64,000 bases of DNA from NCBI GenBank assembly GCA_902705825.1, contig CACSIL010000002.1, forward strand, positions 145,166 to 209,165. Direction: 5' to 3'. The translations under genes were made by a program, and so were the position numbers. This document shows positions 46,039 through 58,465 of this stretch, in pieces. Each line of letters begins with the position of its first letter. Position 1 is the stretch's first letter. This DNA comes from Halioglobus japonicus (lineage in GTDB: Bacteria > Pseudomonadota > Gammaproteobacteria > Pseudomonadales > Halieaceae). Under the pieces are notes generated by a model that searched no databases, was not told where the DNA came from, and saw only the letters and a list, made by a program, of their open reading frames with translations.

Positions 46039-46241
46039 TGTACTTTGACAGTCTGCAGGCAGTGCTGCACATGGACGGCCACGGGTTTTACGTGTGGGCA
46101 GCCTACGCTGTAACCCTCGTGACGTTAACGGCAACAGTCATAGCACCCGTGCTGCGGCGCAGGCGCTTTTTACGGCAATTGGCCGCACAGCTTAAACGCG
46201 CGCAGGGCGCAACGGCGGCAAGCGCCAGGAGAATTAATTGA
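46038..46241 (+). CDS. ccmD: Heme exporter protein CcmD
   Basis: 67 residues: MYFDSLQAVLHMDGHGFYVW then one membrane segment and a basic, Arg-rich tail, the normal CcmD layout. It stabilises CcmABC with CcmE. ATG shares one base with the ccmC TGA, and its stop overlaps the ccmE ATG by one base. Confidence 0.88.
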   Translation: MYFDSLQAVLHMDGHGFYVWAAYAVTLVTLTATVIAPVLRRRRFLRQLAAQLKRAQGATAASARRIN

Positions 46242-46690
46242 TGCACCCGGTGCGAAAACAACGGCTTTACCTTGTTTTATTCATTGCTCTGTTTTCCAGT
46301 ATTGCGATTGGCCTCGTGGTTTATGCACTGCGCGGCAATATCAACCTGTTTTACCCACCTGCAGACGTCGCCGCCGGGCTGGCCCCGGTAGGGCAGCCTA
46401 TTCGGGTTGGCGGGATGGTGCTGGAAAACAGCATAGACCGTGCCGAGGATAGTCTGGCTATTCGCTTTAAGCTGACCGATTACGAGGCCAATGTGGAAGT
46501 TGTCTATGTCGGAATCCTGCCCGATTTGTTTGCCGAGGGGCAGGGTGCGGTGGCTTCTGGCGTCCTCAACGAGGACGGTGTGCTGGAAGCCACAGAAATA
46601 CTCGCCAAACACGATGAAAACTACATGCCGCCGGAAGTGACACATGCGCTGGAAAGCTCGGGTTACGATGAAAAGGGCAATGCCAAATGA
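46241..46690 (+). CDS. ccmE: Cytochrome c-type biogenesis heme chaperone CcmE
   Basis: 149 residues: an N-terminal membrane anchor (about 9-29), a beta-barrel (VGQPIRVGGMVL) and the covalent heme-binding His, H124, in LAKHDENYMPPEV. It carries heme in the periplasm to CcmF. AGGAG (46227-46231) supports ATG 46241. Confidence 0.94.
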   Translation: MHPVRKQRLYLVLFIALFSSIAIGLVVYALRGNINLFYPPADVAAGLAPVGQPIRVGGMVLENSIDRAEDSLAIRFKLTDYEANVEVVYVGILPDLFAEGQGAVASGVLNEDGVLEATEILAKHDENYMPPEVTHALESSGYDEKGNAK

Positions 46691-48663
46691 TTCCTGAATT
46701 CGGTCACTTCGCGCTCATCCTCGCTCTTTGTCTGGCGCTCATCCTGGCCACGGTCCCCGCCTGGGGAGCCTGGCGTGGCAACAGTGTGGCGATGTCGCTG
46801 GCTCCCAGTCTGGCGGTTGGCATCCTGGTGTTTGTGGGGATCAGTTTCGGCTGTCTGGCCGCGGCCTTCCTGCAGGATGATTTCTCGGTGCAGCTGGTTG
46901 CGTCCCACAGCAACACGCTATTGCCACCGATCTACAAGTTTTCTGCTGTCTGGGGGAATCACGAAGGCTCGCTGGTGTTGTGGGCATTGATTCTGGCGTT
47001 CTGGACAGCCGCTGTTGCACTGTTCAGTTCACAGTTACCGCTGCTGGTTTTATCCCGGGTACTTTCGGTGATGGGGGCTATTTCTGTTGGCTTCCTGTCG
47101 TTCTCCCTGATTACCTCCAACCCGTTCGCGCGGTTGTTGCCCGGCGCACCGGCTGACGGTGCCGACCTGAATCCGCTGCTGCAGGACCCCGGCCTGATTA
47201 TCCATCCGCCGCTGCTCTATATGGGCTATGTCGGATTCTCGGTGGCCTTTGCTTTTGCGATTGCCGCGTTACTTGGCGGCCGACTGGACGCCTCATGGGC
47301 ACGCTGGTCGCGACCGTGGACGAATACAGCCTGGGCCTTCCTCACTCTGGGCATCATGCTCGGCAGTTGGTGGGCCTATTATGAACTCGGCTGGGGCGGC
47401 TGGTGGTTCTGGGATCCGGTGGAGAATGCGTCTTTTATGCCCTGGTTGGCGGGAACGGCACTGGTTCATTCTTTGGCGGCTACTGAAAAACGGGGTCTGT
47501 TCAAGAGTTGGACGGTGTTGCTGGCGATCTTCGCGTTTTCACTGAGCCTGCTGGGAACCTTCCTGGTGCGATCGGGGGTGCTGACATCAGTGCACGCGTT
47601 TGCGGTCGATCCGGAGCGGGGGATGTTCATTCTGGTGTTCCTCGCGCTGGTTGTGGGTGGCTCGCTGACCCTGTATGCATTGCGCGCGCCGGCTGTAAGC
47701 AGTCGCGTGAGCTTCGCCTGGGTGTCGCGTGAGAGCTTGTTACTGTGCAACAACGTGGTGTTTCTGGTCGCTGCGCTGACTGTACTTTTTGGCACCATGT
47801 TTCCACTGATCGTGGATGCGCTCGGTATGGGCAAGGTCTCGGTCGGACCGCCGTACTTTAACGCCGTATTTGTGCCACTGATGGCGCTGCTGGTGCCGGT
47901 CATGGGTTTGGGGCCGGTGTCACGCTGGAAGCGCGACTCCTTGAGTCGCTGGCGCGGTGAGCTGATTATTCCTACGGTTGTGGCGGTGTTGTGCGGTATC
48001 ACCTTGCCTGCGTTGCACGCGCCTTACAATATCTGGGTGGCGCTTGCCGTGCTGCTGTCGAGTTGGCTGGTGTTGGGGCTGGTAAAGGATTTCTGGGAGC
48101 GCCTGCGCAGTGCGTCCACGACAGCAGGCGGGTTGCGTCGCCTGACGCCGGGATACTGTGGCATGGTGATCGCCCATCTCGGGTTTGCAGCCTGTGTCAT
48201 TGGCATTGTGGCCACCAGTCAGTACTCGGTTGAACACGATCTTAAAATGGATCCGGGTGATACCCGGGAAATGGCTGGCTACAATTTTCGTTTTATCGAG
48301 GTGGCCGAGGTGAGTGGTCCTAACTTTGTGGCCCAGGAAGCGCGCTTTGAAGTCACGGAAGATGGTGTGCCGGTCGCCAGTATGAATCCACAGAAACGGC
48401 GCTATCTGGCCAGTGGTTCGGTGATGACAGAAGCGGCCATCGATGCCGGCCTGTTCCGCGACCTCTATGTGGCGATGGGCGAGCCGGTAGGTGACAACGG
48501 CGCCTGGGCAATGCGCCTGCACTATAAGCCGATGGTGCGCTGGATGTGGTTGGGCGCGATATTGATGGCAATAGGCGCATTTACTGCCGCTGCCGACAAG
48601 CGCTATCGACGACAGCGTAAAGCGCTTCCCACAGCTGATGAGGCGGTGTTACATGGCGCCTAG
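46687..48663 (+). CDS. ccmF: Cytochrome c heme lyase subunit CcmF
   Basis: 658 residues with about 15 membrane segments. It has the heme motif GGWWFWDPVENASFMPW and KFSAVWGNHEGSLVLW. It joins heme from CcmE to apocytochrome with CcmH and CcmI. The start overlaps the ccmE stop by 4 bases and the end overlaps ccmG by 11. Confidence 0.95.
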   Translation: MIPEFGHFALILALCLALILATVPAWGAWRGNSVAMSLAPSLAVGILVFVGISFGCLAAAFLQDDFSVQLVASHSNTLLPPIYKFSAVWGNHEGSLVLWALILAFWTAAVALFSSQLPLLVLSRVLSVMGAISVGFLSFSLITSNPFARLLPGAPADGADLNPLLQDPGLIIHPPLLYMGYVGFSVAFAFAIAALLGGRLDASWARWSRPWTNTAWAFLTLGIMLGSWWAYYELGWGGWWFWDPVENASFMPWLAGTALVHSLAATEKRGLFKSWTVLLAIFAFSLSLLGTFLVRSGVLTSVHAFAVDPERGMFILVFLALVVGGSLTLYALRAPAVSSRVSFAWVSRESLLLCNNVVFLVAALTVLFGTMFPLIVDALGMGKVSVGPPYFNAVFVPLMALLVPVMGLGPVSRWKRDSLSRWRGELIIPTVVAVLCGITLPALHAPYNIWVALAVLLSSWLVLGLVKDFWERLRSASTTAGGLRRLTPGYCGMVIAHLGFAACVIGIVATSQYSVEHDLKMDPGDTREMAGYNFRFIEVAEVSGPNFVAQEARFEVTEDGVPVASMNPQKRRYLASGSVMTEAAIDAGLFRDLYVAMGEPVGDNGAWAMRLHYKPMVRWMWLGAILMAIGAFTAAADKRYRRQRKALPTADEAVLHGA

Positions 48664-49195
48664 AATCAAGCTTTTCCTGCCGTTATTTCTATTTGCCTTG
48701 CTGGCTATAGTGCTGTTTCGCGGTCTGTTTCTGGATCCCAGTGAAATGCCCTCCGCGCTGATTGATCGGCCGCTGCCGGCATTTACTCTTCCTGAGTTGG
48801 GTGGGGCGCAGCAATTGTCGCGCGATGATGTCACCGGGCAGGTTGCCCTGTTGAATGTCTGGGCCACCTGGTGTGTGTCCTGTCGCGTCGAGCATCCCTA
48901 TTTACAACAGTTGGCAGATGCCGGGATTCCGATATACGGGCTCAATTATAAGGACAATGACAGCGCGGCGCAGGGCTGGCTGGATGAGTTGGGTAACCCC
49001 TACCGCCTGGTTATCGCCGACCGCGATGGCACCCTGGGCCTGGATCTGGGCGTCTACGGGGCGCCGGAAACGTATTTGCTGGATGCCAACGGCGTTGTGC
49101 GTTACCGCCACGTGGGTGTGGTCAATGAAGACGTGTGGCAGACGATTCTCGAGCCACTGTATCTGCAGTTGAATCAGGGGCAGGTCGCACCGTGA
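48653..49195 (+). CDS. ccmG: Thiol-disulfide oxidoreductase CcmG/DsbE
   Basis: 180 residues: a membrane anchor (6-24) and a periplasmic thioredoxin domain with WCVSC (C74, C77) and the cis-Pro/GVYGAPETYLLD segment. It keeps apocytochrome Cys reduced for heme attachment. ATG 48653 lies inside the end of ccmF; the stop overlaps the ccmH GTG by 4 bases. Confidence 0.93.
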   Translation: MAPRIKLFLPLFLFALLAIVLFRGLFLDPSEMPSALIDRPLPAFTLPELGGAQQLSRDDVTGQVALLNVWATWCVSCRVEHPYLQQLADAGIPIYGLNYKDNDSAAQGWLDELGNPYRLVIADRDGTLGLDLGVYGAPETYLLDANGVVRYRHVGVVNEDVWQTILEPLYLQLNQGQVAP

Positions 49196-49671
49196 AAACT
49201 TTACGTATTCTTCTCGCCGGTGTTTGCCTGGCGTTAGCCGGCCAGGCGTGGGCACTCATTGAAACCTATGATTTCAGCAGTCCCCAGTTGGAGGCGCGCT
49301 ACCAGCAATTGAGTGAAGAGTTGCGCTGCCCCAAGTGCCAGAACCAGAACATTGCCGATTCCAATGCGCCTATCGCACAGGATTTGCGCAAGTTGCTTCA
49401 CCAGCAGCTGGAGGCCGGTGCAAGCGACGATGAAATCCTCGACTATATGTCGGATCGATACGGTGAGTTTGTGCGTTATCGGCCGCGCTTCGGTGGCACT
49501 ACAGTGTTTCTCTGGCTGGCGCCCTTGCTGCTCCTGTTGGCGGCCATTGGCGTGTTGCTTATATCACTGCGCTCGCGAGCAGATACGGGCGCCGCCGATG
49601 GCTCTGTACTCACTGAACAGGAGCAGGCGCGAATACAGCGTTTGCTGGACAAAACGGAGCAGGATTCTTGA
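49192..49671 (+). CDS. ccmH: Cytochrome c-type biogenesis protein CcmH
   Basis: 159 residues: signal peptide (1-21), the LRCPKCQ motif with C46 and C49, LHQQLEAGASDDEILDYM and a C-terminal membrane helix. It binds apocytochrome and completes the heme ligation complex. GTG start overlaps ccmG. Confidence 0.92.
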   Translation: MKTLRILLAGVCLALAGQAWALIETYDFSSPQLEARYQQLSEELRCPKCQNQNIADSNAPIAQDLRKLLHQQLEAGASDDEILDYMSDRYGEFVRYRPRFGGTTVFLWLAPLLLLLAAIGVLLISLRSRADTGAADGSVLTEQEQARIQRLLDKTEQDS

Positions 49672-50891
49672 CCACATTTATGCTGGCCTGTGCCGGACTG
49701 GTACTTCTAAGTAGTGTTTTTTATCTGTTCCCCAGGATGCGTTCAGGAGCGGCCGAGGCCGATCTTGATCGCGCCAATCTGGAGTGGTTCCGACAGCGTG
49801 AGGCCGAGTTGATACGCGACGGCGAAAGTGGCTTGCGCGAAGACGCACGTATTCGCCTGCTGGAGGAGCAGCACGAGCGCAAAGAGCAGCAGATAGAACT
49901 GCAAAAAGACACCGCCCGTTCATTTCCGGTATGGGTTTTGCTGCCTCTGGTGGCCGTGCTCGCCAGTGCGCTGTATTACGCCTTGGGCGCAGCGCCTGAT
50001 GTGCTGATTACCCAGCGCCTGCAGGGGATGCAATCCGACACAACGCCAGAGCAGATGCGCACGCTCATCAAAGATGTAGAAACACGCTCAGCGCAGCGCC
50101 CCGATAACCTGCATTATCTGGCGATGTTGGGGCAGTTTTATATGGCGGAGGAGGATTACGGCCAGGCTGCCAGGACTTACGATACGCTGGTAGACGCGGT
50201 ACCCGGCGACGCACAGGCTCTGGCCTACGCAGCGCAGGCGGAATATCTGGCTAACGAGCGCACTCTCGGTGATCGCGCCCGGTTGCGTGCGGAACAGGCT
50301 CTGGCAGCTAATCCACATCAGCGCACAGCCCTGGGCCTGCTGGGTATGGCCTCTTTCGAACAGGGGCAGTACCGCGCCGCTATTGAGTATTGGCAGCGGC
50401 TTGTTGCGATGGAACCGCCGGGCTCAGAGAGTGCGCAAATGATTGGGCAGGTAATTGCCACCGCGCGCCAGCAACTGGCACAGGAAGACCCGACAAGCGC
50501 TGCTTCCGTGGCGCAGCAGCCAGCTGCCGCTGCATCTACCAAGGGCGTGACAGTGACTGTTACAGCGCCGCCGGGTGCCGCCATCGCGGCCACAGATACT
50601 GTCTTTATATTGGCGCGCAACGCCAATTCCGACAGCCGTATGCCCATCGCGGTGCAGCGCTTGAGCGGTGCACAGCTGCCGGTCACCCTGCGCCTGGATG
50701 ACGGAAATTCCATGGCGGGACAGAAGCTCTCTCAAACAGCATCGGTTATCGTCGCCGTGCAGGTCTCTGCCAGCGGTCAGCCTGGAGAGGCAAATGCATC
50801 GTGGTTAGGGCAGGTGGGACCCATTGCGCCTTCCGATGATGCCGAACCGCAAACGATTGTTCTGCACAGCAATACCGATTCTTCCGAGTGA
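49668..50891 (+). CDS. ccmI: Cytochrome c biogenesis protein CcmI (TPR)
   Basis: 407 residues: two N-terminal membrane segments (about 3-22 and 85-105), a TPR block (about 130-265, with LAMLGQFYMAEEDYGQAARTY) and a C-terminal periplasmic beta domain (VTVTAPPGAAIAATDTVFILAR). It chaperones apocytochrome c to CcmFH. TTG start overlaps the ccmH stop. It is the last gene of the coupled run from ttcA. Confidence 0.9.
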   Translation: MTTFMLACAGLVLLSSVFYLFPRMRSGAAEADLDRANLEWFRQREAELIRDGESGLREDARIRLLEEQHERKEQQIELQKDTARSFPVWVLLPLVAVLASALYYALGAAPDVLITQRLQGMQSDTTPEQMRTLIKDVETRSAQRPDNLHYLAMLGQFYMAEEDYGQAARTYDTLVDAVPGDAQALAYAAQAEYLANERTLGDRARLRAEQALAANPHQRTALGLLGMASFEQGQYRAAIEYWQRLVAMEPPGSESAQMIGQVIATARQQLAQEDPTSAASVAQQPAAAASTKGVTVTVTAPPGAAIAATDTVFILARNANSDSRMPIAVQRLSGAQLPVTLRLDDGNSMAGQKLSQTASVIVAVQVSASGQPGEANASWLGQVGPIAPSDDAEPQTIVLHSNTDSSE

Positions 50892-51193
50892 TTCTCAAAT
50901 GGGACGGTTTATAGTGGCGGATTATCAAGGTGTGTTCAGCCGGTGAAATCCGCGTAGATCTATCATCCGCTGGAGGACGCCACAGTGGCATTTTCGAGGT
51001 GGCTGTAGCGCTGCAGCTGATGTCGCCCGAGGCCTGGTCAAAAAGCGAATTTCCGTATTTCCCCTGTTCAGGCATAGTGTTGTTCGATTAAAGTATATAC
51101 ACTACATCTTGTGTTTCAGCGCCAGAGAGAATTTTCGTTTAGCTGAAATAAACGTATAAAAAACAAATGGTTGTGCAACATACTTAAGGTGCT
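50892..51193. other. 302-base leader between ccmI and smc
   Basis: No gene is found. The first half can fold: GCGGATT (50917-50923) pairs with AATCCGC (50947-50953), and GCCACAGTGGC (50979-50989) followed by ATTTT could end the ccm transcript weakly. The second half is A/T-rich, with a CGTTTA/TAAACG inverted repeat near 51138-51157 shortly before smc, and probably holds the smc promoter. It matches no riboswitch I know. Confidence 0.45.
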
Positions 51194-54100
51194 ATGCGAC
51201 TAAAGTCAATCAAACTGGCAGGATTCAAGTCATTCGTGGATCCCACGTCGGTCAATTTCCCCAGTAATATGTGTGCTGTTGTGGGCCCTAATGGCTGCGG
51301 CAAATCCAATGTTATTGATGCTGTGCGCTGGGTGATGGGGGAAAGTTCCGCAAAAAACCTGCGCGGCGAGTCCATGGCTGATGTCATCTTCAATGGCTCC
51401 GTCAATCGGCAGCCAGTTGGGCAGGCTTCCATCGAGCTGGTGTTCGATAACAGCGAAGGTCGCGTCGGTGGCGAATACGCCAGCTACGCCGAAATATCCA
51501 CGCGGCGACAGGTCACGCGCGATGGACAATCAGACTACTTTCTCAATGGCACCAAATGCCGTCGCCGCGACATAACCGACATCTTCCTGGGTACAGGTCT
51601 GGGTCCGCGCAGTTACGCGATTATCGAGCAGGGGATGATCAGTCGTCTGATCGAGTCCAAGCCGGAGGAGTTGCGGGTTTTCCTTGAGGAAGCGGCGGGC
51701 ATCTCCAAGTATAAGGAGCGGCGCAAGGAAACAGAAAGCCGAATGCGGCGCACCCTCGAAAACCTTGATCGCCTGACCGACCTGCGTGATGAGCTGGCAC
51801 GGCAGTTGCAACACCTGCAACGTCAGGCACAGGCGGCGGAAAAGTACACCGAGTTCAAGGCCGAGGAGCGCGAGTTGAAGGCGCAACTGCTTGCTCTGCA
51901 ATGCCAGGCGCTGGACGACCAGATAAAAACGGCAACGCAGACAGTGGGCGAGCTGGAGGTCAAGCTGGAGTCGATTCACTCCGAACACCAGCATGTCGAT
52001 ACCGCGATCGAACAGCACCGCGTAGATCACACCGATCGCACAGATGACTTCAACAAGGTACAGGCCACGTATTACCAGCTGGGCTCCGAAGTCGCTCGTA
52101 TTGAGCAGACCATCAAGCACCAGCAGGAACGCGGCCAACAACTGCAGGAAGATCTCGCACAGACGGCGTCGAATCTCGTCGAGGCGGAAAGCCATCTGGG
52201 AGAGGACCGCAGCAAGCTGAACAGTTGGGAGGCAGAGCTAGAGGTTCTGGGCCCGGATATGGAGCGTTTGCAGGCGCTTGAATCCGAATCAGCCGAGGCA
52301 CTTTTACTGGCCGAAGAAGCGATGCATGAGTGGCAGCATCAGTGGGATGAGTTCAACCAGCACGCTGCCGAGCCGCGCCAACAGGCCGAAGTACAGCAAT
52401 CAAGAATACAGCATCTGGAGCAGGTGTTGCAGCGTCTGCAAGGGCGTACCCGGCAGTTGGAAGAAGAAAAGCAGGGGCTGGCGACGGGCCCCGCCGACAC
52501 CGAGGCGGACGAGTTAGGCGAGCAGTTGGCTGAGGTCGAGCTGACCATGGCTGAACACGAGCGGCGCAGCGAATCACTGGTAGAAAAACTGGCTTCGACC
52601 CGTGATGCACGGACTCATCTGTCGACTGAACTCAACCAGGTACGCTCGACCTTGCAGCAGATGCGCGGTCGCATGGCGTCACTGGAAGCGCTGCAACAGG
52701 CGGCACTGCAGGATAGCAGTCAGAGCGTCGGAGCATGGCTGCAGGCGCATCAGCTGACGGATAAATCGCGACTGCTGGAGACCATGCAGGTCGATGATGG
52801 CTGGCAGTTGGCAGTGGAGACAGTGCTGGGCGATTATCTGCAGGCTGTCTGTGTCGACGATATCGGCTCGTTGGGAGATTATCTGGAGAGCTTCGAGCAG
52901 GGCAACCTGCTGCTGGTAGAGCCTGCCGCCGGGGACACATCGGCCCCGGGCTATCTGTCCAGTCTGGTGCAGAGCGGCGGCCGCGCGGACGGCTTGCTCG
53001 CGGGTATTCGCGCGGCGGATGATTTAGCCCAGGCGCTGCAAGTGCGAGCGTCGCTGGCACCCCATGAATCGGTTATCACTCGTGATGGTATCTGGATGGG
53101 CCGCAACTGGGTGCGTGTGGCGCGTGTTTCCGATAGTGACGGGGGCGTCATCCAGCGTCAGGAAGAACTGGAGGCTTTGGCTGCGAAGTTGGAGGCCCAG
53201 CAGGCGCGGGAGATGGAGCTCGCGGAGCAGTTACAGGAGAGCGAGGAAGCGCTGAAAACGCTGGAAGATGAGCGCCAGGAGTGTCAGCGCGAGTTGCAAC
53301 TCAGTACGCGCCAGCATGCCGAAACCAGTGCGAGGGTCTCCGCCTACCAGGCCAAGTCCGAGCAGATTAAACTGCGCAACGAGCGAATCAATACCGAGAT
53401 AGACGAGGCTAGGGCCCAGTTCCAGCAGGAACAAGAGTCGGTAGCCGAGGCGAGAACGGTGTTGGCGGAGTGTATCGAACGTATGGAGGGGGACTCCCGC
53501 CGACGTGAAGAACTGTTGGCTGACCGCGACAAGATTCGTGGCACCCTGGATAGTGCGCGGCAAAAAGCACGCGAGGACAAGGATGGGGCCCATCAGGTGG
53601 CGATGAGATTCCAGTCGCTCGACACGCAGTTAAATGCTGTGCGTGAAACCATTGAGCGTACAAATAAGCAGGTATCGCAGTTACAAGAACGCCGGGAGAG
53701 CCTGAGCGCAGCTCTGCGCGAGAGCGACGATCCTCTCACAGGCTTGCGCGAAGAGCTGGAGCAGCAACTTGAGATGCGCCTGGAATCGGAAGGTGAACTC
53801 AGTATGGCGCGCCAGTTGGTGGCAGATGTAGAGCACCAGTTGCGCGAAGCTGAGCAGCAGCGGGCAGCCATTGAGCAGCGCGCGGAAACCGTGCGCAGTG
53901 AGCTGGAGCGCCAACGTATCAGCAACCAGACGCTGCAGGTGCAACGCAACACGATCTTCAAGCAGTTGCAGGATGAAAAACATGAGCTCGAGGACGTGTT
54001 GAGCAGCATGCCTGAGGGTGCCAATGAGCCGGAGTGGCAGAACGCTCTGGAGCGTGTCGCCAATCGCATCTCTCGACTGGGGCCAATAAACCTGGCGGCT

Positions 54101-54691
54101 ATCGATGAATACAATCTGCAGTCGGAACGCAAAAACTACCTCGATGCCCAGAACGAGGATCTGGTGACTGCCCTGGAGACCCTTGAAGCGGCCATCCGCA
54201 AGATCGACAAGGAGACCCGCAACCGTTTCCGTGAAACGTTTGAAAAGGTCAATTCAGGTTTGCAGGAATTGTTCCCCCGCGTATTTGGTGGTGGCAGCGC
54301 CTACCTCGAAATGACCGGTGACGATCTACTCGATACCGGCATTACCATTATGGCGCGCCCCCCAGGCAAGAAAAACGCAACCATTCATCTGTTGTCAGGC
54401 GGTGAAAAGGCGCTGACAGCTATTGCGCTGGTCTTTTCCATCTTTCAACTGAACCCTGCGCCATTTTGTATTCTTGATGAGGTGGATGCGCCTCTGGATG
54501 ATGCCAATACAGGGCGGTATGCACGTTTGGTTAAAGAGATGTCCGACAAGGTGCAATTCATTTATATTACGCACAATAAGATCTCCATGGAGTTTGCCGA
54601 TCAACTGATGGGTGTCACCATGCACGAGCCGGGCGTATCAAGATTGGTGTCTGTCGATGTGGAGGAGGCCGCAGCACTGGCGGCCAGTTAA
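51194..54691 (+). CDS. smc: Chromosome segregation ATPase SMC
   Basis: 1165 residues: Walker A GPNGCGKSN (32-40), a long coiled coil, the hinge (about 510-650, with VDDGWQLAVETVLGDYLQAV), a returning coiled coil and a head with signature LLSGGEKALTAIAL and Walker B FCILDEVDAPLDDAN. It organises the chromosome. It is an SMC of the type that replaces MukB in many gammaproteobacteria. scpA and scpB are not in the window. zipA follows 29 bases later. Confidence 0.95.
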   Translation: MRLKSIKLAGFKSFVDPTSVNFPSNMCAVVGPNGCGKSNVIDAVRWVMGESSAKNLRGESMADVIFNGSVNRQPVGQASIELVFDNSEGRVGGEYASYAEISTRRQVTRDGQSDYFLNGTKCRRRDITDIFLGTGLGPRSYAIIEQGMISRLIESKPEELRVFLEEAAGISKYKERRKETESRMRRTLENLDRLTDLRDELARQLQHLQRQAQAAEKYTEFKAEERELKAQLLALQCQALDDQIKTATQTVGELEVKLESIHSEHQHVDTAIEQHRVDHTDRTDDFNKVQATYYQLGSEVARIEQTIKHQQERGQQLQEDLAQTASNLVEAESHLGEDRSKLNSWEAELEVLGPDMERLQALESESAEALLLAEEAMHEWQHQWDEFNQHAAEPRQQAEVQQSRIQHLEQVLQRLQGRTRQLEEEKQGLATGPADTEADELGEQLAEVELTMAEHERRSESLVEKLASTRDARTHLSTELNQVRSTLQQMRGRMASLEALQQAALQDSSQSVGAWLQAHQLTDKSRLLETMQVDDGWQLAVETVLGDYLQAVCVDDIGSLGDYLESFEQGNLLLVEPAAGDTSAPGYLSSLVQSGGRADGLLAGIRAADDLAQALQVRASLAPHESVITRDGIWMGRNWVRVARVSDSDGGVIQRQEELEALAAKLEAQQAREMELAEQLQESEEALKTLEDERQECQRELQLSTRQHAETSARVSAYQAKSEQIKLRNERINTEIDEARAQFQQEQESVAEARTVLAECIERMEGDSRRREELLADRDKIRGTLDSARQKAREDKDGAHQVAMRFQSLDTQLNAVRETIERTNKQVSQLQERRESLSAALRESDDPLTGLREELEQQLEMRLESEGELSMARQLVADVEHQLREAEQQRAAIEQRAETVRSELERQRISNQTLQVQRNTIFKQLQDEKHELEDVLSSMPEGANEPEWQNALERVANRISRLGPINLAAIDEYNLQSERKNYLDAQNEDLVTALETLEAAIRKIDKETRNRFRETFEKVNSGLQELFPRVFGGGSAYLEMTGDDLLDTGITIMARPPGKKNATIHLLSGGEKALTAIALVFSIFQLNPAPFCILDEVDAPLDDANTGRYARLVKEMSDKVQFIYITHNKISMEFADQLMGVTMHEPGVSRLVSVDVEEAAALAAS

Positions 54692-54720
54692 TCGGACGAA
54701 TCTAAAAACGGATGTAGCGA

Positions 54721-58276
<3,556 letters not shown>

Positions 58277-58465
58277 GCGGCAGCGGGCACGCGGCAGTTC
58301 AAGATGCGACACCAGTCTCACTATAAAGAGCTAAGTGTCGGAAAAGTAACACTATTCAACTCCCCCTCCTGATGAAAACCCCGCTGACATGTGCCACAAT
58401 CGAAGAGCTTTTCATGCGCTTCATTGCGCGATCTTTTTATAGCCAGACCAATAAAGAGCAGGCCA

